Shown here piece by piece: positions 18,781-27,478 of a stretch of DNA of 64,000 nucleotides; position 1 is the stretch's first letter, and each line of letters opens with the position of its first letter. Under the pieces are notes generated by a model. It made no database searches. It was not told where the DNA came from and saw nothing but the letters and a program-made list of their open reading frames with translations. Location: assembly GCF_000620625.1 (NCBI RefSeq), contig NZ_JIAW01000003.1, positions 434,001-498,000 of the forward strand, written 5' to 3'. The stretch is from Mycobacterium sp. URHB0044 (lineage in GTDB: Bacteria; Actinomycetota; Actinomycetes; Mycobacteriales; Mycobacteriaceae). The position numbers were made by a program, and so were the translations under genes.

Positions 18781-19644
18781 TCAGGAGTGGGTTGACCACC
18801 ACGCGTAAAGCTGGTCGAGGGTCGGCCCCTTGGCGTCGGCACGAACCACGCCGAGCAATCCGATGATGTCGTCGGTCCACGCCAGGGTCGGACGGCCGCC
18901 CTGCAGGCCGCACACGAGGGTGCCGCTGACCTGTTGCGGCGTGGCGTTGCGGCGCCACGGTCCCGGCGACTGGATGTTGCCCGGGCAGGTGACCACGGCG
19001 GCGCTTCGCATTTCGACGTCGAGAGCGGCACGTAACGCCGCGCCGTCCCTCAGCAACGTGTACGTAGCCGACGGCGGACCACCGGCATCGGCATTCTTCT
19101 GGCAATTCACTTGCGCCAGTGAGTCATTCGGCGGGTCGACCTGCTCGCAAGAATTCGACGGGTAACCCGGGGGCAGGAATCGCAGCAGTTTGGCCTGCGC
19201 CTCGGCATCCACCGGCCTTTCGGTGGTCGAGGGCGCCGAAGGGGCGCTCGAGGATTCGGCGGCATCGGATGACGGCCAGAACAGCCATGCCGCCAGGCCC
19301 ACCGCGAGCAGACCCGCCACGCCGGCGACGATTGGCCCAACGCGAATGACGTTGTGCCTCACCGGAACCGTCCGCGGGTCAACCGTCAGCGGTGCGGTGA
19401 ACCGGCCTGCGAACGTCTCCGGCTCGACGGGTGGCGGACGACGCGTCGACGGCCACTGCCCTGGGTTCGGATCTTCGACGACGTCATCCGCGGCGGGTGG
19501 CGCGTAGTAGCCCTGCGGCCAGCCCGCGTCGCTGACGTTCTCGCCGCTGGGACCGACGAGGCGGATCGGTCCGGTGTCCTCATCGGGGTCGCCGTGCACC
19601 GCGTCCTGCGACGGCCATTGATCCGGCGGTGGAGGCGACGTCAT
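18781..19644 (-). CDS. Single-pass membrane protein with Pro-rich N-terminus
   Basis: A 287-residue protein from the ATG at 19644 (GGAGG seven bases upstream; a longer reading from 19734 is less likely). A proline-rich cytoplasmic segment of about 95 residues is followed by one membrane helix (PIVAGVAGLLAVGLAAWLFW). The extracellular domain has four cysteines (NSCEQVD, VNCQKN, VTCPGN, LVCGLQ) that could form two disulfides. It resembles mycobacterial sensor-like membrane proteins, but no function is known. It converges on the MPT63-like gene with only four bases between them. Confidence 0.68.
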   Translation of the reverse strand: MTSPPPPDQWPSQDAVHGDPDEDTGPIRLVGPSGENVSDAGWPQGYYAPPAADDVVEDPNPGQWPSTRRPPPVEPETFAGRFTAPLTVDPRTVPVRHNVIRVGPIVAGVAGLLAVGLAAWLFWPSSDAAESSSAPSAPSTTERPVDAEAQAKLLRFLPPGYPSNSCEQVDPPNDSLAQVNCQKNADAGGPPSATYTLLRDGAALRAALDVEMRSAAVVTCPGNIQSPGPWRRNATPQQVSGTLVCGLQGGRPTLAWTDDIIGLLGVVRADAKGPTLDQLYAWWSTHS

Positions 19645-19760
19645 GCCCGTGCCTCCGTGTCCCTCACTGTCACTACGCAATCCCCGTGCATCGGTAATGA
19701 GGGTAATGGGCGACGGCCTTCCGGGCGCCCGCATGTCCGGGTCAACGGAATGGTGGCCGC

Positions 19761-20492
19761 TTACATCCTGCGCGCAAGATCGTCGTCGCCACGGTGACGC
19801 GGCGGCTCTGGCGGCGCGACAGGAGCCGGCCCGGCGTTGTGCGCCCTCTCGCCGGGTCCGGCGGCGTCGGGTGCGGCGGTTTCGGGGGCTGCGGGTTGCA
19901 CCGGTGGCCGTTCATCGCGTTCGCGACGCTCCTCGTTCCGCTCGGGCTCCTGCTGCGGGCCCGCATCGTCGCGGGGCGCCTGCTGTGGGGCGCCCGTAGC
20001 TGCCGGGGGCTGGCCCGCGGGTGGTTGGCCGCCCGCCGCCTGCGCTCCCCCGCTCTGCGAGCCGCCGCTCTGCGAGCCGCCGCCGCTGGAGCCGCCTTGC
20101 GAGCCTGCGCTTTGAGCTGCCTGCATGGCCTGCTGCATCATCTGGCCGAACATGCCGGTCTGCCCGCCGAGGGCCTGTGCCGGTTGACCCGCCTGCTGCG
20201 CCATCTGACCGACCTGTCCGAGCATGCTGGACAGTTGGCCGACCGACTGCCCACCTTGGTCGTCGGCGGTGTCGTACGCCGCTTGGGCGGACGTGACCTT
20301 GCCCGAGAACGTCGTCTCCTTCGCCTGCAGGGCTGCCACATTGGCGGCGAGAGGAGCGGCCAACGTCGGCAGCACGGCGGCGATCGTCATGCTGATCGCG
20401 TCGGCCCCTGGTGGGATCGTCGGCATCGGCGGCATGTCCACCGACGCCGGATCCCAGTTGATGTTGCCCGGAGTTTGCAATGGGCCGCCCAT
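19761..20492 (-). CDS. PE-like type VII secretion candidate with acidic low-complexity tail
   Basis: A 243-residue protein. The first 90 residues are predicted helical and contain AAYDTADDQ, which fits the YxxxD/E secretion signal of ESX substrates. The rest is Gln/Gly/Ser-rich and then Pro/Glu/Arg-rich, ending in a charged stretch. AGGAGG lies nine bases before the ATG. It follows the PPE68-like gene by 18 bp, so the two probably form a heterodimeric pair, though the usual order is PE before PPE. No signal peptide. Calling it PE-like is an inference from the motif and the neighbour. Confidence 0.6.
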   Translation of the reverse strand: MGGPLQTPGNINWDPASVDMPPMPTIPPGADAISMTIAAVLPTLAAPLAANVAALQAKETTFSGKVTSAQAAYDTADDQGGQSVGQLSSMLGQVGQMAQQAGQPAQALGGQTGMFGQMMQQAMQAAQSAGSQGGSSGGGSQSGGSQSGGAQAAGGQPPAGQPPAATGAPQQAPRDDAGPQQEPERNEERRERDERPPVQPAAPETAAPDAAGPGERAHNAGPAPVAPPEPPRHRGDDDLARRM

Positions 20493-20510
20493 CAGCGCGG
20501 ACCTCCTGTC

Positions 20511-21596
20511 TCACCAGTCATCGTCGACCTCGTCACCCAAGTCGTATTCGAGCGCGGGTGGCGGCGCCAGCGAGGCGGTGGTGCCTCCGCCGCCCTCACC
20601 GCGTTGACCCATCATGCCCATGGGGCCGCCCATGCCTCCGCCCACCGGCGCCACCCCGCCGACGGCCATGCTGCCCGCACCCGCAGGCCGCACCGCGACG
20701 TCACTCGTGGTGGCTCCCACCAGATTCGCCATCATCGGAGTCTGCGCCGGGGAACCACCCGATCCCGGGAGGGACGCAGCCTTCACCATGCCGGCACCGC
20801 CACTTGCCCCCGAGCCGCCGGCCAACGGGTGGTTGGAGAAGGCGGGGAAGGGACTCGTCCCCATGGCCCCACTCGAGCCTCCCTTGCCCCCGAACATCGA
20901 CGTGATCTGCTGCAGCGGTTGTGACACCTGCTGCATGAGCTGTTGCGGAGCCTGCGTCACCATTCCGCCGAGCTGCTGCGCCAGCTGCCCGCCCATCTGG
21001 CCCATCTGCATCATCATCTGCATCGCCTGCTGTGAACCCTTGTCCGCCGCCTGCGACGCCTGCGCCGTACCGGGAGGGGCGCCGGGGTTGGGAGTGCTCG
21101 GTGGCACCCCGAGCCCGTTGGCCAGCTCGGCCGCGTTCGCGTTCACGTAGGCGATGTTCTGCGACAGCCCCATCTTGATGCGGCTCTGGATCAGCTCCTC
21201 GGTGTTGCTGACCACCGCCGACGCGGCCTGAAGCGCCATGCATTCCTGCTGCACCTCTTCAGCCGTCGCGTTCACGAGCGCCTTCGTCTTCGCGACGCTG
21301 ACTTCCATGGCCTGCAGTTTCAGCGCGATCGCCGCCGCGTGGGCGGCGTTTGCCTCGTGGCCGGCGATGATCGTGGTGGCCTCGCCCGCTGCGGCGACGG
21401 AACCAACGCCGGTCCATTGCGCCGCGAGCGACTCCAGTTGGCTCTGCTGCAACGGCACGACGGATCCCGTCAGCTTCGTCGCGAAGGCCGTGTATTCCGC
21501 CGCCGCCGCGGCGAGCTGCTCTTCCTCGACGTTCGGCCAGGCAGGACCAGTCACCGTCTGCGACCCATACGGGCTCACGTCGGCTTGCAATCCCAT
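20511..21596 (-). CDS. PPE68-like type VII secretion protein
   Basis: A 361-residue protein from the ATG at 21596 (GGGGAG eight bases upstream). The N-terminal 170 residues are an alpha-helical PPE-type domain with a WxG turn (AAQWTGVGS). The C-terminal part closely resembles ESX-1 PPE68: QPLQQITSMF, SNHPLAGGSG, ASLPGSGGS, GGVAPVGGGMGG, and an acidic DEVDDDW end. The canonical PPE tripeptide at the N-terminus is absent. It is upstream of a PE-like partner. No ESX core gene is present, so it is an orphan pair presumably served by an ESX system elsewhere. Confidence 0.75.
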   Translation of the reverse strand: MGLQADVSPYGSQTVTGPAWPNVEEEQLAAAAAEYTAFATKLTGSVVPLQQSQLESLAAQWTGVGSVAAAGEATTIIAGHEANAAHAAAIALKLQAMEVSVAKTKALVNATAEEVQQECMALQAASAVVSNTEELIQSRIKMGLSQNIAYVNANAAELANGLGVPPSTPNPGAPPGTAQASQAADKGSQQAMQMMMQMGQMGGQLAQQLGGMVTQAPQQLMQQVSQPLQQITSMFGGKGGSSGAMGTSPFPAFSNHPLAGGSGASGGAGMVKAASLPGSGGSPAQTPMMANLVGATTSDVAVRPAGAGSMAVGGVAPVGGGMGGPMGMMGQRGEGGGGTTASLAPPPALEYDLGDEVDDDW

Positions 21597-22183
21597 GACA
21601 CGGCTCCCCTTCCGCGCGTTCCGCTGTGAATCGAGATTACCGCCCGCTGGGGAAGCCGTGATGCACCAACGGAACGTCAGCCGCGCCAACGGCGGCACTG
21701 TCCGGGATTCGCCAATACAGCAAATACACCGCGAGGACGTTCGCCAGCCACGCGTCGGGGCCGTCCTACCAATATCCTTCCCAGGGGAAGTTTTCTGACA
21801 CTCCAGGTGGCTGCGTGCTGGCAAGGTCGATGAAGCGCTCACCGGCGTCGGCGAGATGCGCCCTTCGCCGCCTCCCCGGTCGATGCTGCGACCGCTCGAA
21901 CGATAGCCGGGGTGCCACGAAACTCGCCATCATCCAGGCCAAACACCCTATTGACGTGCTAGTCAATGCCCAGGATCGACCTGGATGCGCCTTCCAGCGT
22001 GTTTGCGATCGCCGCCGAACTGCGGCCCGGCATCCGCGGGGAAGGCAAAGTCATCGGAGCGGATACCGTCCGCTTGGGCAACATCATAACGACACGAATT
22101 TAGTTTGCTGAAATCGTTGCACAGCGTCGCAACGCGGCTTATGGTGAAGGCCGTCACACTTCCCAACTAGCAAAGGAATGGCA
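21597..22183. other. Intergenic region between the PPE68-like and glycine/asparagine repeat genes
   Basis: This 587-bp divergent spacer contains no convincing gene. A 66-codon minus-strand frame at 21766-21966 has no supporting features. The right end holds the promoter at 22117-22145; the promoter for the PPE68-like gene should lie near the left end. Confidence 0.5.
22117..22145 (+). promoter_or_regulatory. SigA-like promoter of the glycine/asparagine repeat gene
   Basis: TTGCAC (22117-22122) and TATGGT (22140-22145) are separated by exactly 17 bp and lie about 40 bp before the ATG at 22184. They fit the mycobacterial -35 (TTGnnn) and -10 (TAnnnT) patterns. Confidence 0.6.
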
Positions 22184-22651
22184 ATGTCATTCATCCGCTC
22201 AGGTCTTCTTCTTGGATGTGCAGTGATCGGCGCCGGTGCCATCGCCCTCGTCGGCGCAGGTGCGGCAAGCGCCGATAGCGGCATCAACCTCACGCCCGGC
22301 AACAACGGTTTGCTCAACGGCGGAACGGGCAACACCGGCATCGCCAACAACCTCCTGGGCCCCGGTACCGGGAACTTCGGCGTGGCCAACGGCCTGCTCG
22401 GCGGCTCGTTCAACCAGGGCATCGCCAACCAGGGCAATTTCAACAACGGCCTGCTCAACATCGGCGACATCCAAGGCGGCATCGCCAACATCGGCACCCT
22501 GCAGTCGGGCATTGCCAACATCGGTGCCGGCCAGGTCGGGGTCGCCAACGTCGGCTGCGCCAACGTGGGCGCCGTCAACGTCGGTTGCGGAAACCTGGGC
22601 GCCGTCAACGTCGGCGACGGCCGCGTGGGCATTCTGCGGCTCTTCAACTAA
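22184..22651 (+). CDS. Small secreted glycine/asparagine pentapeptide-like repeat protein
   Basis: A 155-residue protein from the ATG at 22184, which has AAGGA six bases upstream (an ATG at 22178 is less well placed). After a signal peptide ending ASADS, the whole mature protein is repeats of the type (I/V)(A/N)NxG, for example GIANIGTLQSGIANIGAGQ. These resemble the NxGxGNxG repeats of PPE-MPTR proteins, here without any PPE domain. They should form a right-handed beta-helix. Two cysteines fall in adjacent repeats. Function unknown; probably cell-wall or surface located. Confidence 0.75.
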   Translation: MSFIRSGLLLGCAVIGAGAIALVGAGAASADSGINLTPGNNGLLNGGTGNTGIANNLLGPGTGNFGVANGLLGGSFNQGIANQGNFNNGLLNIGDIQGGIANIGTLQSGIANIGAGQVGVANVGCANVGAVNVGCGNLGAVNVGDGRVGILRLFN

Positions 22652-22687
22652 ACCGGCCGCAGTTCGGCCCGACTTCAGCAGCGACGC

Positions 22688-22719
22688 AAGGCTGCGGGTA
22701 ATCCCTTACCTGCAGCCTT
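22688..22719. terminator. Strong terminator hairpin, possibly bidirectional
   Basis: AAGGCTGC (22688-22695) pairs with GCAGCCTT (22712-22719), extended inside by GGTAA and TTACC around a TCCC loop. It is followed on the plus strand by TCGTCGTTTCT. It ends the repeat-protein transcript and could have served a convergent ltp2 before the island was inserted. Confidence 0.7.
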
Positions 22720-22750
22720 TCGTCGTTTCTGGGGAAGCTCCGAGGCTCAG

Positions 22751-22776
22751 CCGGGGATGAGACCGGACGTCGGCAC
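22751..22776 (+). repeat. Left island boundary: copy of the ltp2 3' end
   Basis: 25 of 26 bases match 54556-54581, with a perfect 22-bp core at 22755-22776. Read on the minus strand it encodes VPTSGLIPG followed by TGA (22749-22747), against VPTSGLILG and TAG in ltp2. The reading frame and stop are therefore preserved, as expected for an attachment-site duplication. Confidence 0.75.
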
Positions 22777-22882
22777 AGTTCGATAGTGAGCACCCAATCG
22801 AGGATGTCGGGTGCAGGATCCAATTCTCACCCCGGCGCGCCCTGGTCTCAACATCGAAATTTGCTGCCCCGCAACAGAATTG

Positions 22883-24073
22883 CTACGGTCCTTCCGTGTA
22901 GACGAGTGATTGTGCGTGGTGACGCAGGTCCAGAAGACGCATGTACTCGACATGCAGCGCTGCCCAGACATCCTCTTGCCGAAACTCTTTGAGCACCCGT
23001 TCCCGCCCAGACCGGCCGTGCCGACGACGTAGCTCCGGATCGATCAGGTACCGGCGGATCGCTTCGGTCAGCGCAGCTGCGTCCCGCGGTGGCACGAGCG
23101 TTCCCGTCACGCCGTCCTGGACAGCGTCGACGCAGCCGGGCACCTCGGTGGCGACAACGGGCAGCTCCATCGCGGCAGCCTCGAGCGGGGAGACGGGTAG
23201 GCCTTCACGGTAGGTCGGCAGCACAAATACATCCATCGCCGCGAACAACGGTGGGGTATCCCAATTTATCCCCGTCAAGTGAACGCGTGGATCCGTGCGC
23301 AGCAGTCTCTCGGCATCCGGAGGCAAAGGGTCTTGCGGCTCGAACGGGCCTACCACCAACATGTGCAGCTCAGGACGTTCTACGCGCAGGGTCTGCCACG
23401 CCTCGACCAGCTCAACGAGCCCTTTGTCCCGGACCACGCGGCCGACGAAACCCACCACCTCGGCATCGAGTGGGATGCCGTAGCGGCCACGTGCGTCGGC
23501 ACGGACGGTCGCCCCGACACCGGCTGGGTTGAACACCCTGTCGGCTGAGACACCGTTGATGCTGCCGTGATGGAGAACCATCATCTTGTCCGGCCTGCAC
23601 AGCCCTTCCGCGACTGCAGCTTCACGCAACGAGGCACTGACACAGAAAACCTGGTGTGCCAGTAGACAAGACACCATTTCGGCCCACCGTAGAAGCCGCC
23701 GCTTCAGCCCGGTCGCCGTCATGAGCGGCAGGCCGTGCATGTGGTAGACCCGCACCGGCACCCGCGCCAGCCATGCTGCCACCATGCCGAGCAAACCGCC
23801 CTTCGGCGTGTGAGCGTTGACGATGTCTGGGCGCACCTCGCGCAACCAGCGCCACAGTCGGGCGATCGTCGCCATGTCACGCAGCGGTGTGATCCGCCGT
23901 GGCATCTCCAGTCCGTGAACTCGGACGCCCTCGCGAGCGGCGAACTGGTCCAGCAGCTCACCAGGCGAGGAAAGCGCCCATACGTCCATTCCCCGGGCGT
24001 TCAGGTAGCCGACCTGGCCATGGAAGAACGTGAGCGATCCAGGCACCGTGGTGACATGCACCAAACGAACCAT
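22883..24073 (-). CDS. Glycosyltransferase family 4 (PglA/CapM-like)
   Basis: A 396-residue GT-B enzyme. The N-terminal acceptor domain has NAHTPKGGLLG. The C-terminal donor domain has GFVGRVVRDKGLVELVEAW and the EX7E-type region PTYREGLPVSPLEAAAME. This subgroup adds the second sugar to undecaprenyl-PP-linked amino sugars in capsular and Pgl pathways. It stands alone at the left end of the island, diverging from the phytanoyl-dioxygenase-like gene across an AT-rich promoter region. It acts at the cytoplasmic membrane; donor and acceptor are inferred from context only. Confidence 0.83.
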   Translation of the reverse strand: MVRLVHVTTVPGSLTFFHGQVGYLNARGMDVWALSSPGELLDQFAAREGVRVHGLEMPRRITPLRDMATIARLWRWLREVRPDIVNAHTPKGGLLGMVAAWLARVPVRVYHMHGLPLMTATGLKRRLLRWAEMVSCLLAHQVFCVSASLREAAVAEGLCRPDKMMVLHHGSINGVSADRVFNPAGVGATVRADARGRYGIPLDAEVVGFVGRVVRDKGLVELVEAWQTLRVERPELHMLVVGPFEPQDPLPPDAERLLRTDPRVHLTGINWDTPPLFAAMDVFVLPTYREGLPVSPLEAAAMELPVVATEVPGCVDAVQDGVTGTLVPPRDAAALTEAIRRYLIDPELRRRHGRSGRERVLKEFRQEDVWAALHVEYMRLLDLRHHAQSLVYTEGP

Positions 24074-24151
24074 GTAGAGAACCCCCGGACTTCATGCTGT
24101 GGCGCACCGGCATCGCGAGTGGCAGTGTAGGACAGAATCCGCGCCGGATAA

Positions 24152-24219
24152 ATGGATCATTTCACCTATATGGAACCATTCACAGGAATAGATCCTTTTA
24201 CCCATGTGGGCCATTCAGG
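24152..24219. promoter_or_regulatory. AT-rich divergent promoter region with TGGnnCATT repeats
   Basis: The 270-bp spacer between the glycosyltransferase and dioxygenase genes is unusually AT-rich. It holds three imperfect direct repeats: TGGATCATTTCA (from 24153), TGGAACCATTCA (from 24171) and TGGGCCATTCA (from 24207). The TGGnCCAT core resembles part of the element repeated in the luxR array (for example TGGACCAT at 49663). A regulator-binding role is inferred. Confidence 0.4.
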
Positions 24220-24344
24220 CGGTGGCAATTCTCCATCTTCTGCCACGATCAAATTCGCTTAAAAGCATATCCCTGGGCATGGTCAAACACGATTGTGAAC
24301 GTGTACGATGACCTCCACAACATTGAGAACCCAGTGGGGGATTT

Positions 24345-25385
24345 GTGCAGACCACACTCACTTCAAACGGTTGTGTCATCGACCAGGATCCAGCCAAATT
24401 CGGACACTTTCGGGAATCGAGCGAGTACGCCGCCGATGGCGCCGTGCTGCGCGAGCGCCTGAGCGAGGATGGGTACGTCTTCCTGCGCGACGTGCTCGAC
24501 AAGCATGTGCTGTTGCAGGTGCAGGGAGCTATCGCTGACGAGCTGAACCGCCTAGACGCGCTCGATCCCGACGGCGACCGCTCCGCTCATCTGTTCCCCG
24601 CGCGGGCCGGTCTGTCGCTCTACAAGGTGGCCGACAACATCAGCCATACCGAACGCCGTGCGCTGACGGGCCAGCCCGCGCTCCAAGCCATCTTCCGCGC
24701 CATTTTCGGCGAGGAGGCGAAGTCGCTCGACTACAGCTGGCCTCGAATCGCCGGCCCGGGTCGCAGCGAGCAGCCACATTGTGACTGGGTCTTCATGCGG
24801 CGCGGGACGCCACGCCTGTACACGGCGTGGATTCCGCTGATGGATCTGCCGCTGTCACACGGCCCACTGATGATTCTCGAGAACTCACATCTCGACAATC
24901 CATACACCCGCGGCTACCTGCGGATGGATGCCGACGAACTGGGCTACTTCGACGCGATGCGCTTCAAGCACGGCACGCTAGTGCACGGCGGGAACTACAG
25001 CCGACGGCCCAATCGCGTTCGTGATGAATTCGGCACACGTTGGCTCAGCGCCGACTACCGACTGGGCGACGTGATCATCTTCAGCACGCGCGCAGTGCAC
25101 GCGACACTCGACAACCGCAGTCAGGGTTTCCGCACGTCCATCGACGCGCGCTTCCAGCCTGCGAATGACGTCACCGATCCGCGCTTCGTAGGCCCGCATC
25201 CGACCGTCCACAGTGCGCGCGACATCAATATTTTCCAGCACGCACACAGGTTGACCGGGCGACAGGCAGACGGGCTCACCGCGTTACGCGACAAATGGAA
25301 ATTGCAGCGTCAGAGCGGACTGCTTCGACACTTCGGCCGCCACGGGCGTGGCGCCGACGGGCGCGCGGCGGGCTCGGCGACATAG
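24345..25385 (+). CDS. Phytanoyl-CoA dioxygenase (PhyH) family protein
   Basis: A 346-residue Fe(II)/2-oxoglutarate oxygenase-like protein. The metal triad is visible as HCD in SEQPHCDWVFM and a distal His in STRAVHATLDN, with an Arg a few residues on (RTSIDARF) for 2-oxoglutarate. The start is a GTG at 24345 preceded by GGGGG. The last 40 residues are basic and Gly-rich. It is the first plus-strand gene inside the island. Such enzymes hydroxylate lipids or small metabolites; a link to polysaccharide decoration is inferred only from location. Confidence 0.78.
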   Translation: MQTTLTSNGCVIDQDPAKFGHFRESSEYAADGAVLRERLSEDGYVFLRDVLDKHVLLQVQGAIADELNRLDALDPDGDRSAHLFPARAGLSLYKVADNISHTERRALTGQPALQAIFRAIFGEEAKSLDYSWPRIAGPGRSEQPHCDWVFMRRGTPRLYTAWIPLMDLPLSHGPLMILENSHLDNPYTRGYLRMDADELGYFDAMRFKHGTLVHGGNYSRRPNRVRDEFGTRWLSADYRLGDVIIFSTRAVHATLDNRSQGFRTSIDARFQPANDVTDPRFVGPHPTVHSARDINIFQHAHRLTGRQADGLTALRDKWKLQRQSGLLRHFGRHGRGADGRAAGSAT

Positions 25386-25412
25386 TTGCGCTCGCGCAGT
25401 TGATCCAGACGC

Positions 25413-27245
25413 TCACCATTCTGGGAAGCTCATCGAAACGCTGCGGCGGTAGATCGGGAAGAAGTCGGTTGCGGCTGGGATCGGATCGTCGTTCGTCAGA
25501 CCGCTGAGCTCTCGATACTGCGTTTCGTTGGCGATGACGCGCAGGGTGCGGAACTTCCAACGCAGCGGCGAGAACCCGGCCTTGAACTTGAACACACCGT
25601 CGGCGCGCGCACCGACGCCACCACCAAGGTGCAGCCAGCGATGTCTGCGCGCATGCGCCCACTCGATTGCCTCCGCGATCATCAACTTTGTCGCATGTGT
25701 CGAGGCATGCGCCTGGTCCATCGCGGAGAGGTGGTACTGCACGATTCCACTTTCCTCGAAGAACATCGAAGCAGCAGCCAGCTCACCCTCCCGCGTGCGT
25801 GCGAGAAACAGGTGACAGTTGTCAGACAGGTCTTCGCGCAGCTTCTCGAAGTACGCGCGGTCAAACCTGTATGCACTGAGCGCACCGACGCGGTGCATCG
25901 TCGCGTCGTAGAGCGCGATGAAGTCATCGAGGTTCTTGCAGGTGGGGTCATGCTCGACCATCACGCCTTTGCGCACCGCTTGGGCGATCTCGTTGCGATG
26001 CGTCTGGCGCATGCGCGCGCGGATCGTGGTCAGGTCGCCGTCGAGATCGATCGGAACGGTCTCACCGTGATCGACCAGCAGACCAAATTCGTTGAGCGGA
26101 AGCGTCGACGCGTTGAGCAGCGGATGCAGACGCATCAAGAAGGTCACGATCGATTCAGCTGCGAGTACTTCCAGAAACGCACCGGCGACCTCGCGGCGCT
26201 GCTCTGGCGCCGGGAGCTCGTTCCGCCGCCACAGCGCACCCGAGTATCCGTAGGGGCTGATTGCGTCGAACAGGTCCCCTCGGCCTGGTACAGGCCGGCG
26301 CAACAGCGGCACGAGCAGGCCGCACCCCGCGACCTCCAGCCATACCGCCAGTGGCTGCTCGTCCGTGTCCGCGTCGGCGCAGGCGTATTCGGGGCGGTGA
26401 TAGATGTCGTGCTCCGTTTCGGCGAGCACCCGCGGCCACCAGGGATCGTCCGCAGTCAGCAGCCGCGCCGTCACCGAGACCCGTGTTTCCCTGCCGTTGT
26501 TGATGCGCGCGTCGGTCGATCGTGTGGGCCGCGCAGGTATCCCGACGGCAATTGTGTGCGGCGGAATGTCATGGGCGACGAGTCCGCCGCCGCCGACGAC
26601 CGAGTACTCGCCAATTTTCGTGCCGGGCAGCATTGTGGCGCCGATGCCGAGCTGAGCGAAAGGACCAACCGCACAGTTGCCGCCGAGCGTCGCGTGCGGC
26701 GAAATATGCGCAAACGCCCCCACCACGCAGTCGTGCTCTATCACCGCCGACGTGTTGACGATCGCACCGCGCCCGACGACACCGTCAGGATTGACCACGG
26801 CGAGCGGCATGATCACTGCGCCGTCCTCCACGATCGCAGACGGCGCGACCACTGCACTCGGATGGATCACGGTGACCAGCTCCGCCTGTTTGGCGAGACA
26901 CAGCTCGGCTGTGCGTGCTCGCACGATGCTGTTTCCCACGCCGAGCGCAACGCGCGCATCCGGATTCACGTCGAGCCAATCCGACGAGCCGAGCACCGGC
27001 AGACCGAGTACTTTCATGCTCTCGGACTTGGTGTCATCGACAAAGCCGGTGACCGTCTCACCGCATGCGATCAGGATGTTGGCCACGACTTTGCCATGCC
27101 CGCCCGCGCCGTACACGATCAGCGGCCGCGCATCCACACCACGCCCGTGGCGAAATAGTCGCGCGATCCGTTCCCGCGTCGCACTGGCGGTCACGCCGCT
27201 CTCGATCGCGTTGGCACAACCGACGAAGGGGCCAGGACCGTCCAT
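25413..27245 (-). CDS. Fusion of PglD/NeuD-type sugar acetyltransferase and FemAB-like acyltransferase
   Basis: About 610 residues from the ATG at 27245 (the frame is open to 27329). The N-terminal 245 residues are a NeuD/PglD module: Rossmann-like VYGAGGHGKVVANIL, then hexapeptide repeats with the catalytic-type His in VIEHDCVVG, and VVGGGGLVAHDIP at the end. After a linker, residues about 260-610 form a FemAB-like GNAT-fold domain (FDAISPYGYSG, LMRLHPLLNAS, HLGGGVGARADG, FKAGFSP). The first half would N-acetylate a UDP-4-amino sugar. The second half resembles enzymes that attach amino acids to envelope precursors. The second half is paralogous to the gene at 28314. Confidence 0.8.
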   Translation of the reverse strand: MDGPGPFVGCANAIESGVTASATRERIARLFRHGRGVDARPLIVYGAGGHGKVVANILIACGETVTGFVDDTKSESMKVLGLPVLGSSDWLDVNPDARVALGVGNSIVRARTAELCLAKQAELVTVIHPSAVVAPSAIVEDGAVIMPLAVVNPDGVVGRGAIVNTSAVIEHDCVVGAFAHISPHATLGGNCAVGPFAQLGIGATMLPGTKIGEYSVVGGGGLVAHDIPPHTIAVGIPARPTRSTDARINNGRETRVSVTARLLTADDPWWPRVLAETEHDIYHRPEYACADADTDEQPLAVWLEVAGCGLLVPLLRRPVPGRGDLFDAISPYGYSGALWRRNELPAPEQRREVAGAFLEVLAAESIVTFLMRLHPLLNASTLPLNEFGLLVDHGETVPIDLDGDLTTIRARMRQTHRNEIAQAVRKGVMVEHDPTCKNLDDFIALYDATMHRVGALSAYRFDRAYFEKLREDLSDNCHLFLARTREGELAAASMFFEESGIVQYHLSAMDQAHASTHATKLMIAEAIEWAHARRHRWLHLGGGVGARADGVFKFKAGFSPLRWKFRTLRVIANETQYRELSGLTNDDPIPAATDFFPIYRRSVSMSFPEW

Positions 27246-27478
27246 ATCACCGACGTCACCATGAGCTTGGACGCCCGCGATCCGGTCTCCGACATCGCCA
27301 CCCCTCGTAGTCGGCCGTCGGGCTGGCATCTAGGTCACAGCCCTCGGTCAGGATCATCTCGCGTCCTGACCCGCCGCGCTAGAAATTGCTCGCAGTGCGG
27401 CGCTGTCCAGGTGAGGCAAACTGACCCCATGCCTGGGATCCTTGCGAGGGGCGTCATCGGCCCGTCGTTGGCACGCCA

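Noticed and set aside
22747..22971. Minus-strand frame of 74 codons ending VPTSGLIPG
   Set aside because: Only its last nine codons resemble a protein (ltp2). The rest has no features, so it is treated as the boundary repeat, not a gene.
25629..27158. 509-codon plus-strand open frame
   Set aside because: Antisense to the acetyltransferase-FemAB fusion, which has clear domains.
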